From: Owenia fusiformis
Lineage: Eukaryota; Annelida; Polychaeta; Sabellida; Oweniidae
Direction of reading: 5' to 3'
Length of the DNA stretch: 64,000 nucleotides
Assembly: GCA_903813345.2 (NCBI GenBank)
Contig: CAIIXF020000006.1
Coordinates: 9,846,989-9,910,988, forward strand
Shown: one piece after another, positions 52,001 to 58,729 of the stretch
How positions within the stretch are numbered: position 1 is the first letter of the stretch
Layout: each line of letters begins with the position of its first letter
Notes under the pieces: model-generated
Told to the model about the DNA's origin: nothing
The model's database searches: none
The model's input: only the letters and a program-made list of their open reading frames with translations
Made by a program: the position numbers and the translations under genes

Positions 52001-55000
52001 TTTTTTGTTGCTACAAACTGTGCCTTGTCTTCTTATTTCATTATTTTCTGTCATACTTTATGTTATAACATTTTGAGGTGCCATTTATGGAGACCAGCCC
52101 TTTCATTTGAATGCAGTAGGCAGTGAATTTGAACACCTATGAAATCAAATTTTTCTGCATTTTTCTCAAATACACACATTTTAGGTGTTACATAAATTAC
52201 ATATTTTCTGCCTGTTTGGATTTTCAAACACCCTTGTTTAATACAAATGAAAGAGCTGGAAACCCTGGAGAATTTTCTGTGGGGACTATATATATTGTTT
52301 CCCATTGAAACCAACTTCTAATATTCAATATATTTCACATTGGCAGTTTGTCCAACACTGGTTTGTGAAGGAGACCCGTTGTTTGATAGTTACTATGGTA
52401 TCCATGACGATAACATTTCGCTGATTCCCATCATTTTGATTGGTGTATTTGGACTATTGTTGGTCATAACAGTTGGCCTGATTATAATATTAGTCTGTAA
52501 AAGACGTGCTATGCAAACTAAAAAGGGACTAAATACAGGAAAAGATAACATCAGTTATGTTGACATTGATATTAAAGATCCTAAAGGGATTCATGCATAT
52601 AATGTCTTCACAAATGATAACCATGATGATCAAATCAATGTCAAACCAGTCATTGAAGATGGTCAGACACCATCTAATACAAAAAATTCATTCATAAATG
52701 AAGCTTTCGAAGATCAACCTTTGAACCTCGAGCTCCAGAAAGCTGAACCAGAGCAGCCTAAGTCAAGTGCAGAAATAAATAATGCTCTTTTGAAAATCCT
52801 CAATGACATTGATGATATCGATCCTGACAAGGTTAACGCTGATAATGATATCACTGAGGAGGCTATAAGTGATTCAGATGAAGCTAATCTCATCGAGGCT
52901 GAGGTGCCCAATGTTAATGTTAAACCGACTGATGATGTTAATCCTGATGTGTTTGTTATATCAGGGAGTAAAGATCCCCTCAGTAATGTCTTGGATGAAA
53001 TTGACCATCAATCATTTAACTACGCTGATTTTGGAAGCTTTGATGAGGTCAATGGTTCCTTGGTATAAGCAAGTGAATTTTTGGAAACAATTATATATGA
53101 TAACAAAGATTTTATTGAAATTACGATTAATGGTTTCTTGGTGTTTTGTGTGTAAGAATAATTCAAGAAAACAATTTTATTTAGAACATAACTTAACATT
53201 TACTTAATAGTATGTGGATTTTGGTAATTACAGTTATTATTACTTAAACATTATGTGATAATTTAAGGAAACATTTTACTATAATTTTACAATATTATCA
53301 TTTAATTGAATAACAATCTTTTTTAATTGCGATAGTATAATCACTCCTCCCAGTTTGCAAGCTGAATAATTAGTGAATTCTGCAAAACTTAAAGGCCCCA
53401 TATAAAGTTTAAACCACTTTGGCTTATATTGTAGTCTTACCCAATGTTATCACAGTGTGATATGTGAAACTTTTTTTTTAAATTTCAAAAAGTGGTTTTT
53501 GATAGACTTTTTGTTTCAAAATTTGTGAATTTATTTAAAGCCAACTTTTAGAGGTCACTCATATCTTCTAATTAGCCACAATTCATACCAATGCATAGCA
53601 TTCATCCTCCCATGTTTTTTACTGAAAAAATTAAGAAAATCGGTTCATAAATAAGCGAGAAATGAATTTATCAGTGCATGAAAATGGTTCTGAGAAAAAT
53701 GCATTTCAAAATTTTAGTTCTCATAGAAACCAATGGTACAATGATATCTAAAACATAATTTATTCTTCCTTTTAACCTGGTTAGACAATCAACATTGGTT
53801 TTTATGAAAGTCTAGCATATTTAGAAAAGATTGACATCGAAAGAAATTTTTCAATTTTTTCAAAAAGTTTTTGCTACCTTTGTGACATCACTAATGTTTC
53901 AAAATATTTTTGATATGCTAAAACATTGAAGTGCCCCATTAAATATGGCATTTTATTATTGAAATAGTGTGTCCTTTGTTCAATCTTTTCATTGGTGTTA
54001 AAAAGATAATCTTTTTTGAAATGCATTAAGAAATATTTGATGATTAAGAAATTTCAACTTTTTTTGAAAAATGGCGGGAAATTTGAATATTTGAGAAATG
54101 AAATGCTCACAACTTTTTTTTCAAAAATTTTTTTTGTTCAAAAATCTCTAAAATCACTATTTAAGTCCTGACAAATAGTAAATGAATGATAAAAAAATAT
54201 TTTCAAACTTTAGAGGGGGACTTTAAGAAAATATGTAAATTATGTGAAAATTGATCAAAATTAGATATTCTGCCAATCCTCTGGCCCAAGCAATTATCAA
54301 TCCACACTCTGCAGAAATGGAAAACTTGGAGGAGTGTAAAATGTTAGTATAATATTAGTCGCTATATATACTCTGTAATATTAAAGGTAATACTCGTATT
54401 TAAAGGAATAAGGCTCAATTGTTATTTTTGAATATTTTATATATATTTTAAAGGTGAAAGAAAGGTCAGTGGTCTATATTTATTGTATATTTTTATTATA
54501 TATATATCCATTTTACTGCTTATAAAGCAATTTTGTGTACATTTTTATGATTCTTAGTATGTTATATCATGGGAAATATTAATTGTTTGAAAAACTCAAT
54601 TGGTTTTAAAAAATCTCCAATTGTATTCGTTAAATTTTTAAAATTTTATGTCTGTCTCGGGGTAGAGGTTATGTTTCCATGTAAAGTTAGTGAAATAAAC
54701 TATTTCAAAACATGCAAACGAATCAGAAGTATTTTGTTGAGATTTTATTAGATATGGACCACTGAACCTTTGTATTTAGTCAATCATATTAACCTTTTAT
54801 TTTAAAATAATTATGTTAAATTTTAATTATTTTTTTTATCTTATACCAAGGAACCATCTTCTGGTTAATTAGCACTGTTTCAGTGGTCTATATCTTGTAT
54901 GGCCAAATTCCTTATTTATAAGGAGATCCTCCTCCTTTGGGAGATTGCATATGGATGCTATTGCTAATATGAGTGATACTACCTAAATGAAGCCTCTGAA

Positions 55001-58000
55001 CCCTATGATGCATTAAGTCCATTAGATTCAGATTTTTATCTGATCCCCAGTTCAAACAAGTCAGGAGTATTTACATTATTTTGGACGATAAGTGTATTCT
55101 TCGATAACTCATTCATATCAGAGGAGTTTCTCAAACATATTGTTGATCCTGGTTGACTTTCCATGAAGTTACAACACAAATCATTTTCAATACAACTGAG
55201 CACTTTATTAATCTTTTTTGTCATGGACTCTTATCATAAAATCAAATTGTCAATTGTTTTGTCAATTATTGTGAATTGCATATTGATGCTCTTTACAGCA
55301 ACTGACTATAAAATACATAATAATTAATCATGCTTGAAAGAGATATAAAGTAATCTGCCGATATGTCCATTTCTTCTGTGGAAGTGCATTCCGTACATGA
55401 AATATTTCGTACAATATCTCGATCAGACTTTCATAATCTTCTCATAAATACAAAAATGTTGTTCATATCTGTTTTTCTTTTTGTTTGTCTTCAGTTGTCA
55501 TGATTGAAGTGTGCTCATAGAATGTAATAATTAAAGACACATCAGCAAGATCATTCAGGCTACAATATATCATGTCTTATCATTTTCAATACAAAGTTAT
55601 ATTGATCAGTTTTCCTTGAAAACTCAATCTAAAAAATTTAAATTTGACAATGTTCCAATAATGATCTTCCCATATTACATTATTCACTTGGAACATAGTA
55701 TTATGTGAATTTCATATACACCCTAAAAGTACATAAGGCTGAGTTTTGAACTGCCCACGGTGCAAGTCAATTGCATAATATTTTCCCTCTAGGTATCACA
55801 AAAAAGAACAATAAGCCCAATAGCCCATGCGGTGCAAATTACATGGTCACACAATCTCAACAAAAACTGCTATTCAAGCGCCTTTACACTGCTAATTACA
55901 ATGTGTCAATCTTGTCCGCAGATCATGTGTCAACTGCATCATCTTGTTGCTAGTGCACCACAGGAGTTCAATTGCAATAAACTGTGATGTATTTCAAAAG
56001 AATTATGTGAGTGTCAGTGCGCTTGGATTAGCTATTTTTGTTGAAAACACATGAGCATGTAATTTGCTCTGCAGGGCTTATTGTTCTTTTAAGTGCTACC
56101 TGGGGCGAAAACTCATTAAAATGTTACGCAATTCACTAACACCGCTGGCATTCAAAAATACAGCCCAACAGTACCATTTATCTTCAACAACACCCTGCTA
56201 ATAACACTTACCTTGTATTTGCGAATGCAACTAACACCTGTCGGCTACCAGATTGACCTAGTATTTTATGACCAATTCATTTAAATATAAATGGTACGGT
56301 GGCAGGTACTATTCATATTTAAATGAGTTTCCAGTAAAATAGTAGATTAATCCGGTAGCCGACAGGCGTTAGTTGCATTCGCAAATACAAGCTTAACCCC
56401 TTTAATGTGTCTCACTTAATATTCCGATAAGTCATTTTGACAGTGTTGTATGTATATTCTCCCTTGCCCTGTATCCTGTAGCATGCAACTGCAACGAGGT
56501 AGGATCATCAGGCCTTGTTTGTGACTACATCACTGGGCAGTGTCCCTGTAAAACCAATGTTGCCATGGTAGCACAGAACAACAGTCTTGGTATCCCTGGA
56601 GACAGGCAGTGTAGTGCCTGTAAACAGAATTTCTTTGGCTTTCAGACTGGCAATGGTGAGTGATGTATAGTATTCTAGATCTAATTTAACTTTAATCATA
56701 CATCTATTTGTGTATTATATAAATTCATATTATTTAAGTGTTTTTTGAAAATTGTGACAATAAGTACCTCTTAAACTAGCAGTATAGTGCATACAAGCAT
56801 TGGCAGGATTTGCCCAGGGCAATGGACAATGTTCAATATTCCATTAAGACTTGTGAATATACATGTACTGTTATGTACTTTACTTTGTTAACTCACTTTA
56901 GGATGTGCCCCATGTGACTGTCATTTAGAAGGAAGTTTGGACCAACAATGTGGTTCCAGTGGGGTGTGTCAATGTAAGCCTACCATAAATGGAGACAAAT
57001 GTGCAGGTTGCCAGTCAACATATTATAAGTTCACACCTGAAGGATGTCTGTGAGTCATTTTATACATATTTACTATTTAGTGCATAGTCCTACAAAAACA
57101 TTAAATCACGGTTTATTAAACCCAGTTGCATTGTACCAAAAAGCATTATAAGTTTGGGGTTAAAGATAAAAGGGTAATTAATATACAATGTGCTTTGGTA
57201 TATCAAAATAACCCACATTAGACAAAAACTACCCAATGTAAGTAGTGAATAGTGAAAAGTGAATAACAGGTTTGCTTGAAGATTGGGATTTATTGAGGCT
57301 GTGTTGTAGACTGCTTTGACCCCATTCATAACTTAAATGCATGGACCAGAAAACATTACATACAACCTTTAATGGGGAAAATGTATATGTTATTATAGAG
57401 CATGCAACTGTAGTGAAGCAGGGTCATTAAATCTAGAATGTGACCAGTCAGTAGGTGACTGTACATGTAAGTCCAATGCTGAAGGACCTAAATGCGATCG
57501 GTGTAGGTCTGGCCACTTCAATCTTGCCACCATTAACCCTGATGGCTGCCAGCCGTGTTTCTGCTATGGTCACAGCTCATCATGTACTTCAGCTGAGGGT
57601 TATACAGAGACCAGCATACAGGAGGACAAGTATGTATTGATTTGATATTCTCAATTATGATTGGTCAGACCAGGTCTCATTACTTCTGTATACACTTTAA
57701 AATGTGTCTTCAATTCTTTTAATGTTGAAAATGATGGACACTACTTGTTTTTATTTTCAATATTAAAGAATATGCCATAACTATTTATTCTAATGCCAAA
57801 GTAACGGAGAAGTTCAATGTCCTTTTTTATAAATATTTACACTTTAAGGCCCTCTGACTAACATAAAAGCACACTAACTTATGGTTTTGAAGTCTTTACA
57901 TTTATTAACCGATAAGAAATTGTAAACCTATGGGGAACATCCCTAGTTATTGTCACTGTTTATATTCTAGTGCTCAGGGATGGCCCTTGGCAGAAAATCG

Positions 58001-58549
58001 TCCCACTCATGTCACTGCCCCAGCTAGCTTCATTGGTGACAAACTCTCCTCATACTGCCAAAATTTAGTAATGGTGGTACAGGCCAGAAGTAGACCCGCT
58101 GCATACGGTGGCCATAGACCTGTCATAATGAATGGAAATGGTAAGTTTATGTTACAGCTACATGCTGCATACTGTGGCCATACACCTGTCATAATGAACG
58201 GAAATGGTAAGTTTATGTTACAGCTACATGCTGCATACTGTGGCTATACATCTGTCATAATGAATGGAAATGGTAAGTTTATGTTACAGCTACATGCTGC
58301 ATACTGTGGCCATGCATACACCTGTCTGTCATAATGAATGGAAATGGTAAGTGAATTGTTATAAAATTATCTTTTTCTCATTAACTTAATTTACTCAATG
58401 ATTGTGCTGTGTTGTAGGTATGAAACTCTTCTTCAATGAAACAAATTTTGAGGCCTCAGCAGTTGGACCACGTACTTTTACAGTACAGTTTCACGAGGCA
58501 TTCTGGGTGAAGGAAGACCTACAAAGACCAACTGCCTTTGAGTTCTATG
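24981..58549 (+). CDS. Laminin-like protein (LN-LE-LF-LE) with alternative transmembrane end or LE-L4 extension
   Basis: Common exons: 24981-25047, 28857-29056, 33254-33280, 35298-35956, 36332-36513, 37340-37507, 38115-38273, 38508-38659, 40402-40706, 42042-42235, 44897-45153, 47572-47800, 48254-48418, 48741-48878, 51148-51294. From there the short form uses 52347-53068 (stop at 53068; 1256 residues). The longer path uses 56482-56655, 56902-57049, 57399-57629, 57971-58140 and 58418-58549, and continues past the window. Every junction is GT-AG and in phase. The ectodomain order matches a laminin beta chain. The later exons match the LE-L4 region of a laminin gamma chain. No coiled coil is seen. 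The alternative is two genes, with 56482 onward belonging to a neighbour whose start is not visible. Confidence 0.8.
25700..28005 (+). repeat. Tandem array rich in AGGTCA words in intron 1 of the laminin-like gene
   Basis: After a GTCACCACC/GGTGACAT start and a GTCTGGCGTCCGGC microrepeat, about 15 units of 125-165 bp follow. Each contains TTCAACTTGCTTCAAATTG, CATCTACATGTTCTCAG, one or more CAAATCTGACTTTAGATTTG blocks, TGACCTTCAATGACCTTCTC and AAGGTCAAAAAAGGTCAAAA. Length differences come from duplicated ATTTGACATTTGACCTTCAA segments. Short Asp/Leu/Thr repeat frames inside are by-products. A related but single sequence lies at 41015-41900. Confidence 0.9.
28857..35956 (+). CDS. Laminin N-terminal (LN) domain exons, including a 27-nt microexon
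   Basis: The LN domain drives polymer formation in laminins and receptor or netrin-type contacts in relatives. Exon 2 begins the domain (SYFNMTVEPGDMTCG). The microexon 33254-33280 adds only DNPSKDPDK. Exon 35298-35956 carries the core: SCHICDARDESLSHPPSLMT, YWQSRAW, VNITLSFNKQYEFADD, SMVLYKSIDYGATWIPLQYY, PLSGGTVKF and TFTDLRLSLL. These are the family landmarks, including the CxxCDA motif and the YKSxDxGxxWxPxQYY strand. The next exon starts with the first EGF cysteines, as in laminins. Introns here are long (3.8, 4.2 and 2.0 kb) and filled with repeats. Confidence 0.92.
29084..29414. mobile_element. Small inverted-repeat element
   Basis: The left 50 bp, containing AAACTATTTTCTTCTTTACA and CAACCTTTATTTTAAC, are mirrored at 29371-29413 (GTTAAAATAAAGGTTGTGTA). 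No coding capacity is seen. The target duplication is not evident. Confidence 0.6.
30443..32449. mobile_element. Element with GCGGGAC repeats at both ends, host of a foldback element
   Basis: From 30443 (ACTGTCAACCCCTAAAG) several TTCGCGGGATTTTGCGGGAC words follow in plus orientation up to about 30780. At 32330-32449 the same words recur and the region ends CGCGGGACACTTGACAGCT, mirroring the left end. The outer ends match as ACTGTCAA and TTGACAG. The frames seen here are made of the repeated NSRDFAG-type word. I read it as one decayed inverted-repeat element of 2.0 kb with a second element inside. Confidence 0.5.
31158..32035. mobile_element. Foldback element, ~325-bp arms, GGGTTTGTATAAAAAACCGGG ends
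   Basis: The arms run from GGGTTTGTATAAAAAACC at about 31165 to 31482 and return at 31707-32030. They include the motif CCGGGTACCGGGTA, a CTCCATGCTGGGTTCAAAC stretch and a GGTGCGATCGCACC palindrome. The flanks share TTTCTAGATA on both sides, a 9-10 bp duplication as seen for Mutator-like elements. The loop of about 225 bp has no coding capacity. Confidence 0.8.
32540..33005. repeat. AT-rich tandem repeat (TTGAATATCATAACCC)
   Basis: Imperfect units repeat CCTTGAATATTTCAACCATT, then TACTATCCTAACATTTGAAT. The period is about 50-60 bp with frequent internal changes. It lies in the intron upstream of the 27-nt microexon. Confidence 0.8.
33285..33620. repeat. ~65-bp tandem repeat (GTGTGACTGTTGACC)
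   Basis: Four to five units contain CACATTTTGTGTGACTGTTG, ACCTTAATATGTGGTTGTT and AACTTGCGTTACGTGTAACT. More diverged words (TGTGTGGCTGTT) continue to about 33850. The array starts directly after the donor of the 27-nt microexon at 33280. Confidence 0.75.
34185..34643. mobile_element. 459-bp MITE, TTA target site
   Basis: The ends AGCCCCGTTTACACTGAC and GTCAGTGTAAATGGGGCT are inverted repeats with one mismatch, flanked by TTA (34182-34184, 34644-34646). The inside holds several AAGACCGGTGA/GACCGGCAAAA words in both orientations. The target site suggests PIF/Harbinger. Confidence 0.85.
36332..40706 (+). CDS. Laminin EGF-like modules LE1-LE5 (LE5 incomplete)
   Basis: Each of the exons 36332-36513, 37340-37507, 38115-38273 and 38508-38659 encodes one eight-cysteine laminin EGF module (CFCNLHAIQC..., CECNNHSASC..., CDCQPLGVLD..., CTCNLDGTEV...). 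Exon 40402-40706 starts LE5 (CLCDWGASYNQSCDKETGNC) but after NRCD it runs into DGYYYEYIDTNVY, the start of an LF domain. Four full modules plus a split one before LF is the arrangement of laminin beta chains. Module borders fall at phase-1 introns except the last. Confidence 0.9.
38660..40401 (+). other. Intron of the laminin-like gene, (GTTT)n microsatellite only
   Basis: A GATT/GTTT microsatellite occurs at about 38715-38752. The remaining 1.6 kb is AT-rich. I see no coding exon, inverted repeat or RNA gene in it. Confidence 0.7.
40402..48878 (+). CDS. LF-like domain with an inserted beta-sandwich-like region
   Basis: The domain opens with DGYYYEYIDTNVY and closes with CKYSFTLSVGTSSDSTSS, LIDAILLLPDIAPF and ECRALMYSVSTELHNGGI. 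These match the two ends of the LF (domain IV) module of laminin beta chains. Between them lie about 240 residues (exons to 47800) that do not look like LF. They include SFTMYAVNTNPIRLMIWRPV, YQLVGEVWYTP and TVAKGDLVGFL. That pattern, a strand ending in a WRP motif, then YQLVG, then GDxxGF, resembles extracellular beta-sandwich domains common in marine invertebrate surface proteins. I know no formal name. Only a search would show whether it is an insertion or a diverged LF core. Confidence 0.75.
41015..41900 (+). repeat. Dispersed repeat with GTCCGTCCGT start
   Basis: This begins with CCAGGCGGTCGACCAGGCG and GTCCGTCCGTTGGTCCGTCC. It later contains TTTTCAACTTGCTTCAATTT, CATCTTCAAGTTGCCAGGAG and TGACCTTCAGTGACCTTCG, the same words as the 25700-28005 array but not tandem. 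It is probably an older member of the family from which that array grew. Confidence 0.65.
42236..44161 (+). other. Intron of the laminin-like gene, nothing recognised
   Basis: About 1.9 kb of AT-rich sequence. Translation in six frames gives only short frames without recognisable motifs. The array at 44162 begins at its 3' side. Confidence 0.6.
44162..44896 (+). repeat. 113-119-bp array made of an acceptor and the 5' part of the next exon
   Basis: Five near-identical units each contain GTTATTTCTAG followed by GCCCTGCTGCAGGAACAATA and the next ~60 bp of sequence matching the exon at 44897. The acceptor AGs end at 44247, 44366, 44485, 44598 and 44711; the real one ends at 44896. In the units read, the decoy exon stays open for about 40 codons (GPAAGTILRAGYPIEPTTTS) but reaches TAG at the next unit's acceptor, or TGA earlier in the first unit. 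Two units lack 6 bp, giving the shorter period. Confidence 0.9.
45590..46700. mobile_element. Diverged foldback element related to that at 31158
   Basis: The left end contains ACGGGTGACCGGGTATCTAA. The right end, reverse-complemented, reads GGGTTTGTGTAAAAAACCGG then GTGACCGGG and ACCTAACATTCCTA. The terminal GGGTTTGT-TAAAAAACCGGG word matches the 31158-32035 element, so both belong to one family. The left terminus is degraded. Confidence 0.55.
46133..46555. mobile_element. Inverted-repeat element nested in the 45590 element
   Basis: The ends AGATGCGAGTAGGTAGTTTC and its reverse form CTACTCGCATCTAG delimit about 420 bp. The left 290 bp are a reverse-complement relative of 11815-12110 in the C3G intron. 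Confidence 0.55.
47049..47452. mobile_element. 404-bp MITE flanked by TTAA
   Basis: The ends GGTTCAGCTGGAAAGTAACA and TGTTACTTTCCAGCTGTACC are inverted repeats with one mismatch. Similarity continues inward for about 100 bp. TTAA lies on both sides (47045-47048, 47453-47456), as for piggyBac-type insertion. Confidence 0.8.
48835..50275 (+). repeat. 60-bp array of 24 copies built from an exon end and its splice donor
   Basis: The last ~45 nt of the exon 48741-48878 plus the donor (GGCATAG then GTAAGTTATTGTT) are repeated 24 times with period about 60 bp. Each copy keeps an intact consensus donor; the first, at 48879, belongs to the real exon and the last is at 50269. Copies differ at a few positions (AACTGAAC or AACAGAAC, presence of TTG), so the array grew recently. 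Reading through the first donor meets an in-frame TGA within the first extra copy. Confidence 0.95.
50715..50933. mobile_element. Short MITE with CAGTG-TCTCCCCAG ends
   Basis: The left end CAGTGATCTCCCCAGCATT mirrors the right end AATCCTGGGGAGAACACTG with two mismatches. The interior repeats CACCCACTTGA. CAGTG ends are typical of hAT elements, but only a partial flank match (CAATC) is seen. Confidence 0.5.
51148..51294 (+). CDS. Laminin EGF-like exon after LF: branch point of two possible 3' ends
   Basis: The exon encodes one LE module (ACNCDPVGSIANATCENYGG, then CKCKPGVFGRACDQCLPGYY) closely similar to the first LE after LF in laminin beta chains. It ends GCE plus one base, phase 1. Joined to 56482 it gives GCESCNCNEVGS, a normal LE-LE border. 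Joined to 52347 it gives GCEFCPTLVCEGD, which also supplies a cysteine at the right place. Confidence 0.9.
52347..53068 (+). CDS. Alternative terminal exon: transmembrane helix and acidic cytoplasmic tail
   Basis: The exon follows TTGGCAG and is in phase 1 with the LE exon. After a short cysteine-containing stalk (CPTLVCEGDPLFDSYYGIHD) it encodes one hydrophobic helix (IPIILIGVFGLLLVITVG, continuing LIIILVC). A stop-transfer basic cluster follows (KRRAMQTKK), then about 185 acidic residues rich in Asp, Glu and Asn. The tail ends NGSLV, fitting a class I PDZ ligand (S-x-V). SYVDIDI and YNVF are possible phosphotyrosine sites. No enzymatic domain is present. The hydrophobic helix directly followed by basic residues predicts a type I membrane protein once the signal peptide is removed. 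The tail matches nothing I know. Confidence 0.85.
53069..55788 (+). other. 3' UTR of the transmembrane form, then intron of the long form
   Basis: No coding sequence is recognised. A possible decayed inverted-repeat element runs from CTTAAAGGCCCCATATAAAG (53389) to CTTTAGAGGGGGACTTTAAG (about 54233). Poly(A) signal candidates are ATTAAA near 54381 and AATAAA near 54691. Either would give a 3' UTR longer than 1.3 kb. Confidence 0.4.
55789..56103. mobile_element. ~315-bp inverted-repeat element
   Basis: CTAGGTATCACAAAAAAGAA followed by CAATAAGCCC on the left mirrors GGGCTTATTGTTCTTTTAAG then TGCTACCTGG on the right. A second block, GCAAATTACATG, is also mirrored. No coding capacity. Confidence 0.65.
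56211..56392. mobile_element. 182-bp near-perfect hairpin MITE, TTA target site
   Basis: The two halves are inverted copies over about 85 bp (TTGTATTTGCGAATGCAACT, then AACACCTGTCGGCTACC). TTA flanks both sides (56208-56210, 56393-56395). It ends 90 bp before the acceptor of the exon at 56482. Confidence 0.85.
56482..58549 (+). CDS. LE modules and L4 (laminin IV-A) domain exons, gamma-laminin-like
   Basis: Exon 56482-56655 is an LE module with about 17 extra residues between cysteines (VAMVAQNNSLGIPGD). Exons 56902-57049 and 57399-57629 add two standard LE modules and the half module PCFCYGHSSSCTSAEGYTET, which in gamma chains directly precedes L4. Exons 57971-58140 and 58418-58549 start L4: GWPLA, APASFIGDKLSSYCQNLVMV, RPVIMNGNG, TFTVQFHEAFW and AFEFYG. 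These match the gamma-1 landmarks (PAKFLG, SYGQNL, RLHEA, FEF). The L4 end must lie beyond 64000. The first exon begins with an acceptor and has no start codon of its own, so it needs an upstream gene. Confidence 0.85.
58106..58356 (+). repeat. 66-bp array of four exon ends with donors inside the L4 region
   Basis: The end of exon 57971-58140 (CCTGTCATAATGAATGGAAA, TG) and its donor GTAAGTTTATGTTACAG recur with donors at 58141, 58207, 58273 and 58347. The first three are spaced 66 bp. Since 66 is a multiple of 3 and no stop intervenes, use of the second or third donor would insert one or two 22-residue units (KFMLQLHAAYCGHTPVIMNG, NG) in frame. The fourth copy has 8 extra bases and reads into TAA. 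Confidence 0.9.
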
Positions 58550-58729
58550 GTTGGTGTATGATTGATATCAAATTAGTGTTTGTGAATTAAAACTCTAGAG
58601 GACCTTAGGAAACTCCTTTTAAAAACGTACTCGATTTGAAAGACTTGAAAAATGATTCACTGCATGTCAGTTTCAATATGCTGATTTTGATTGAGGCTTC
58701 TTATACCTGACAAAAGATTTAGACGGGTA

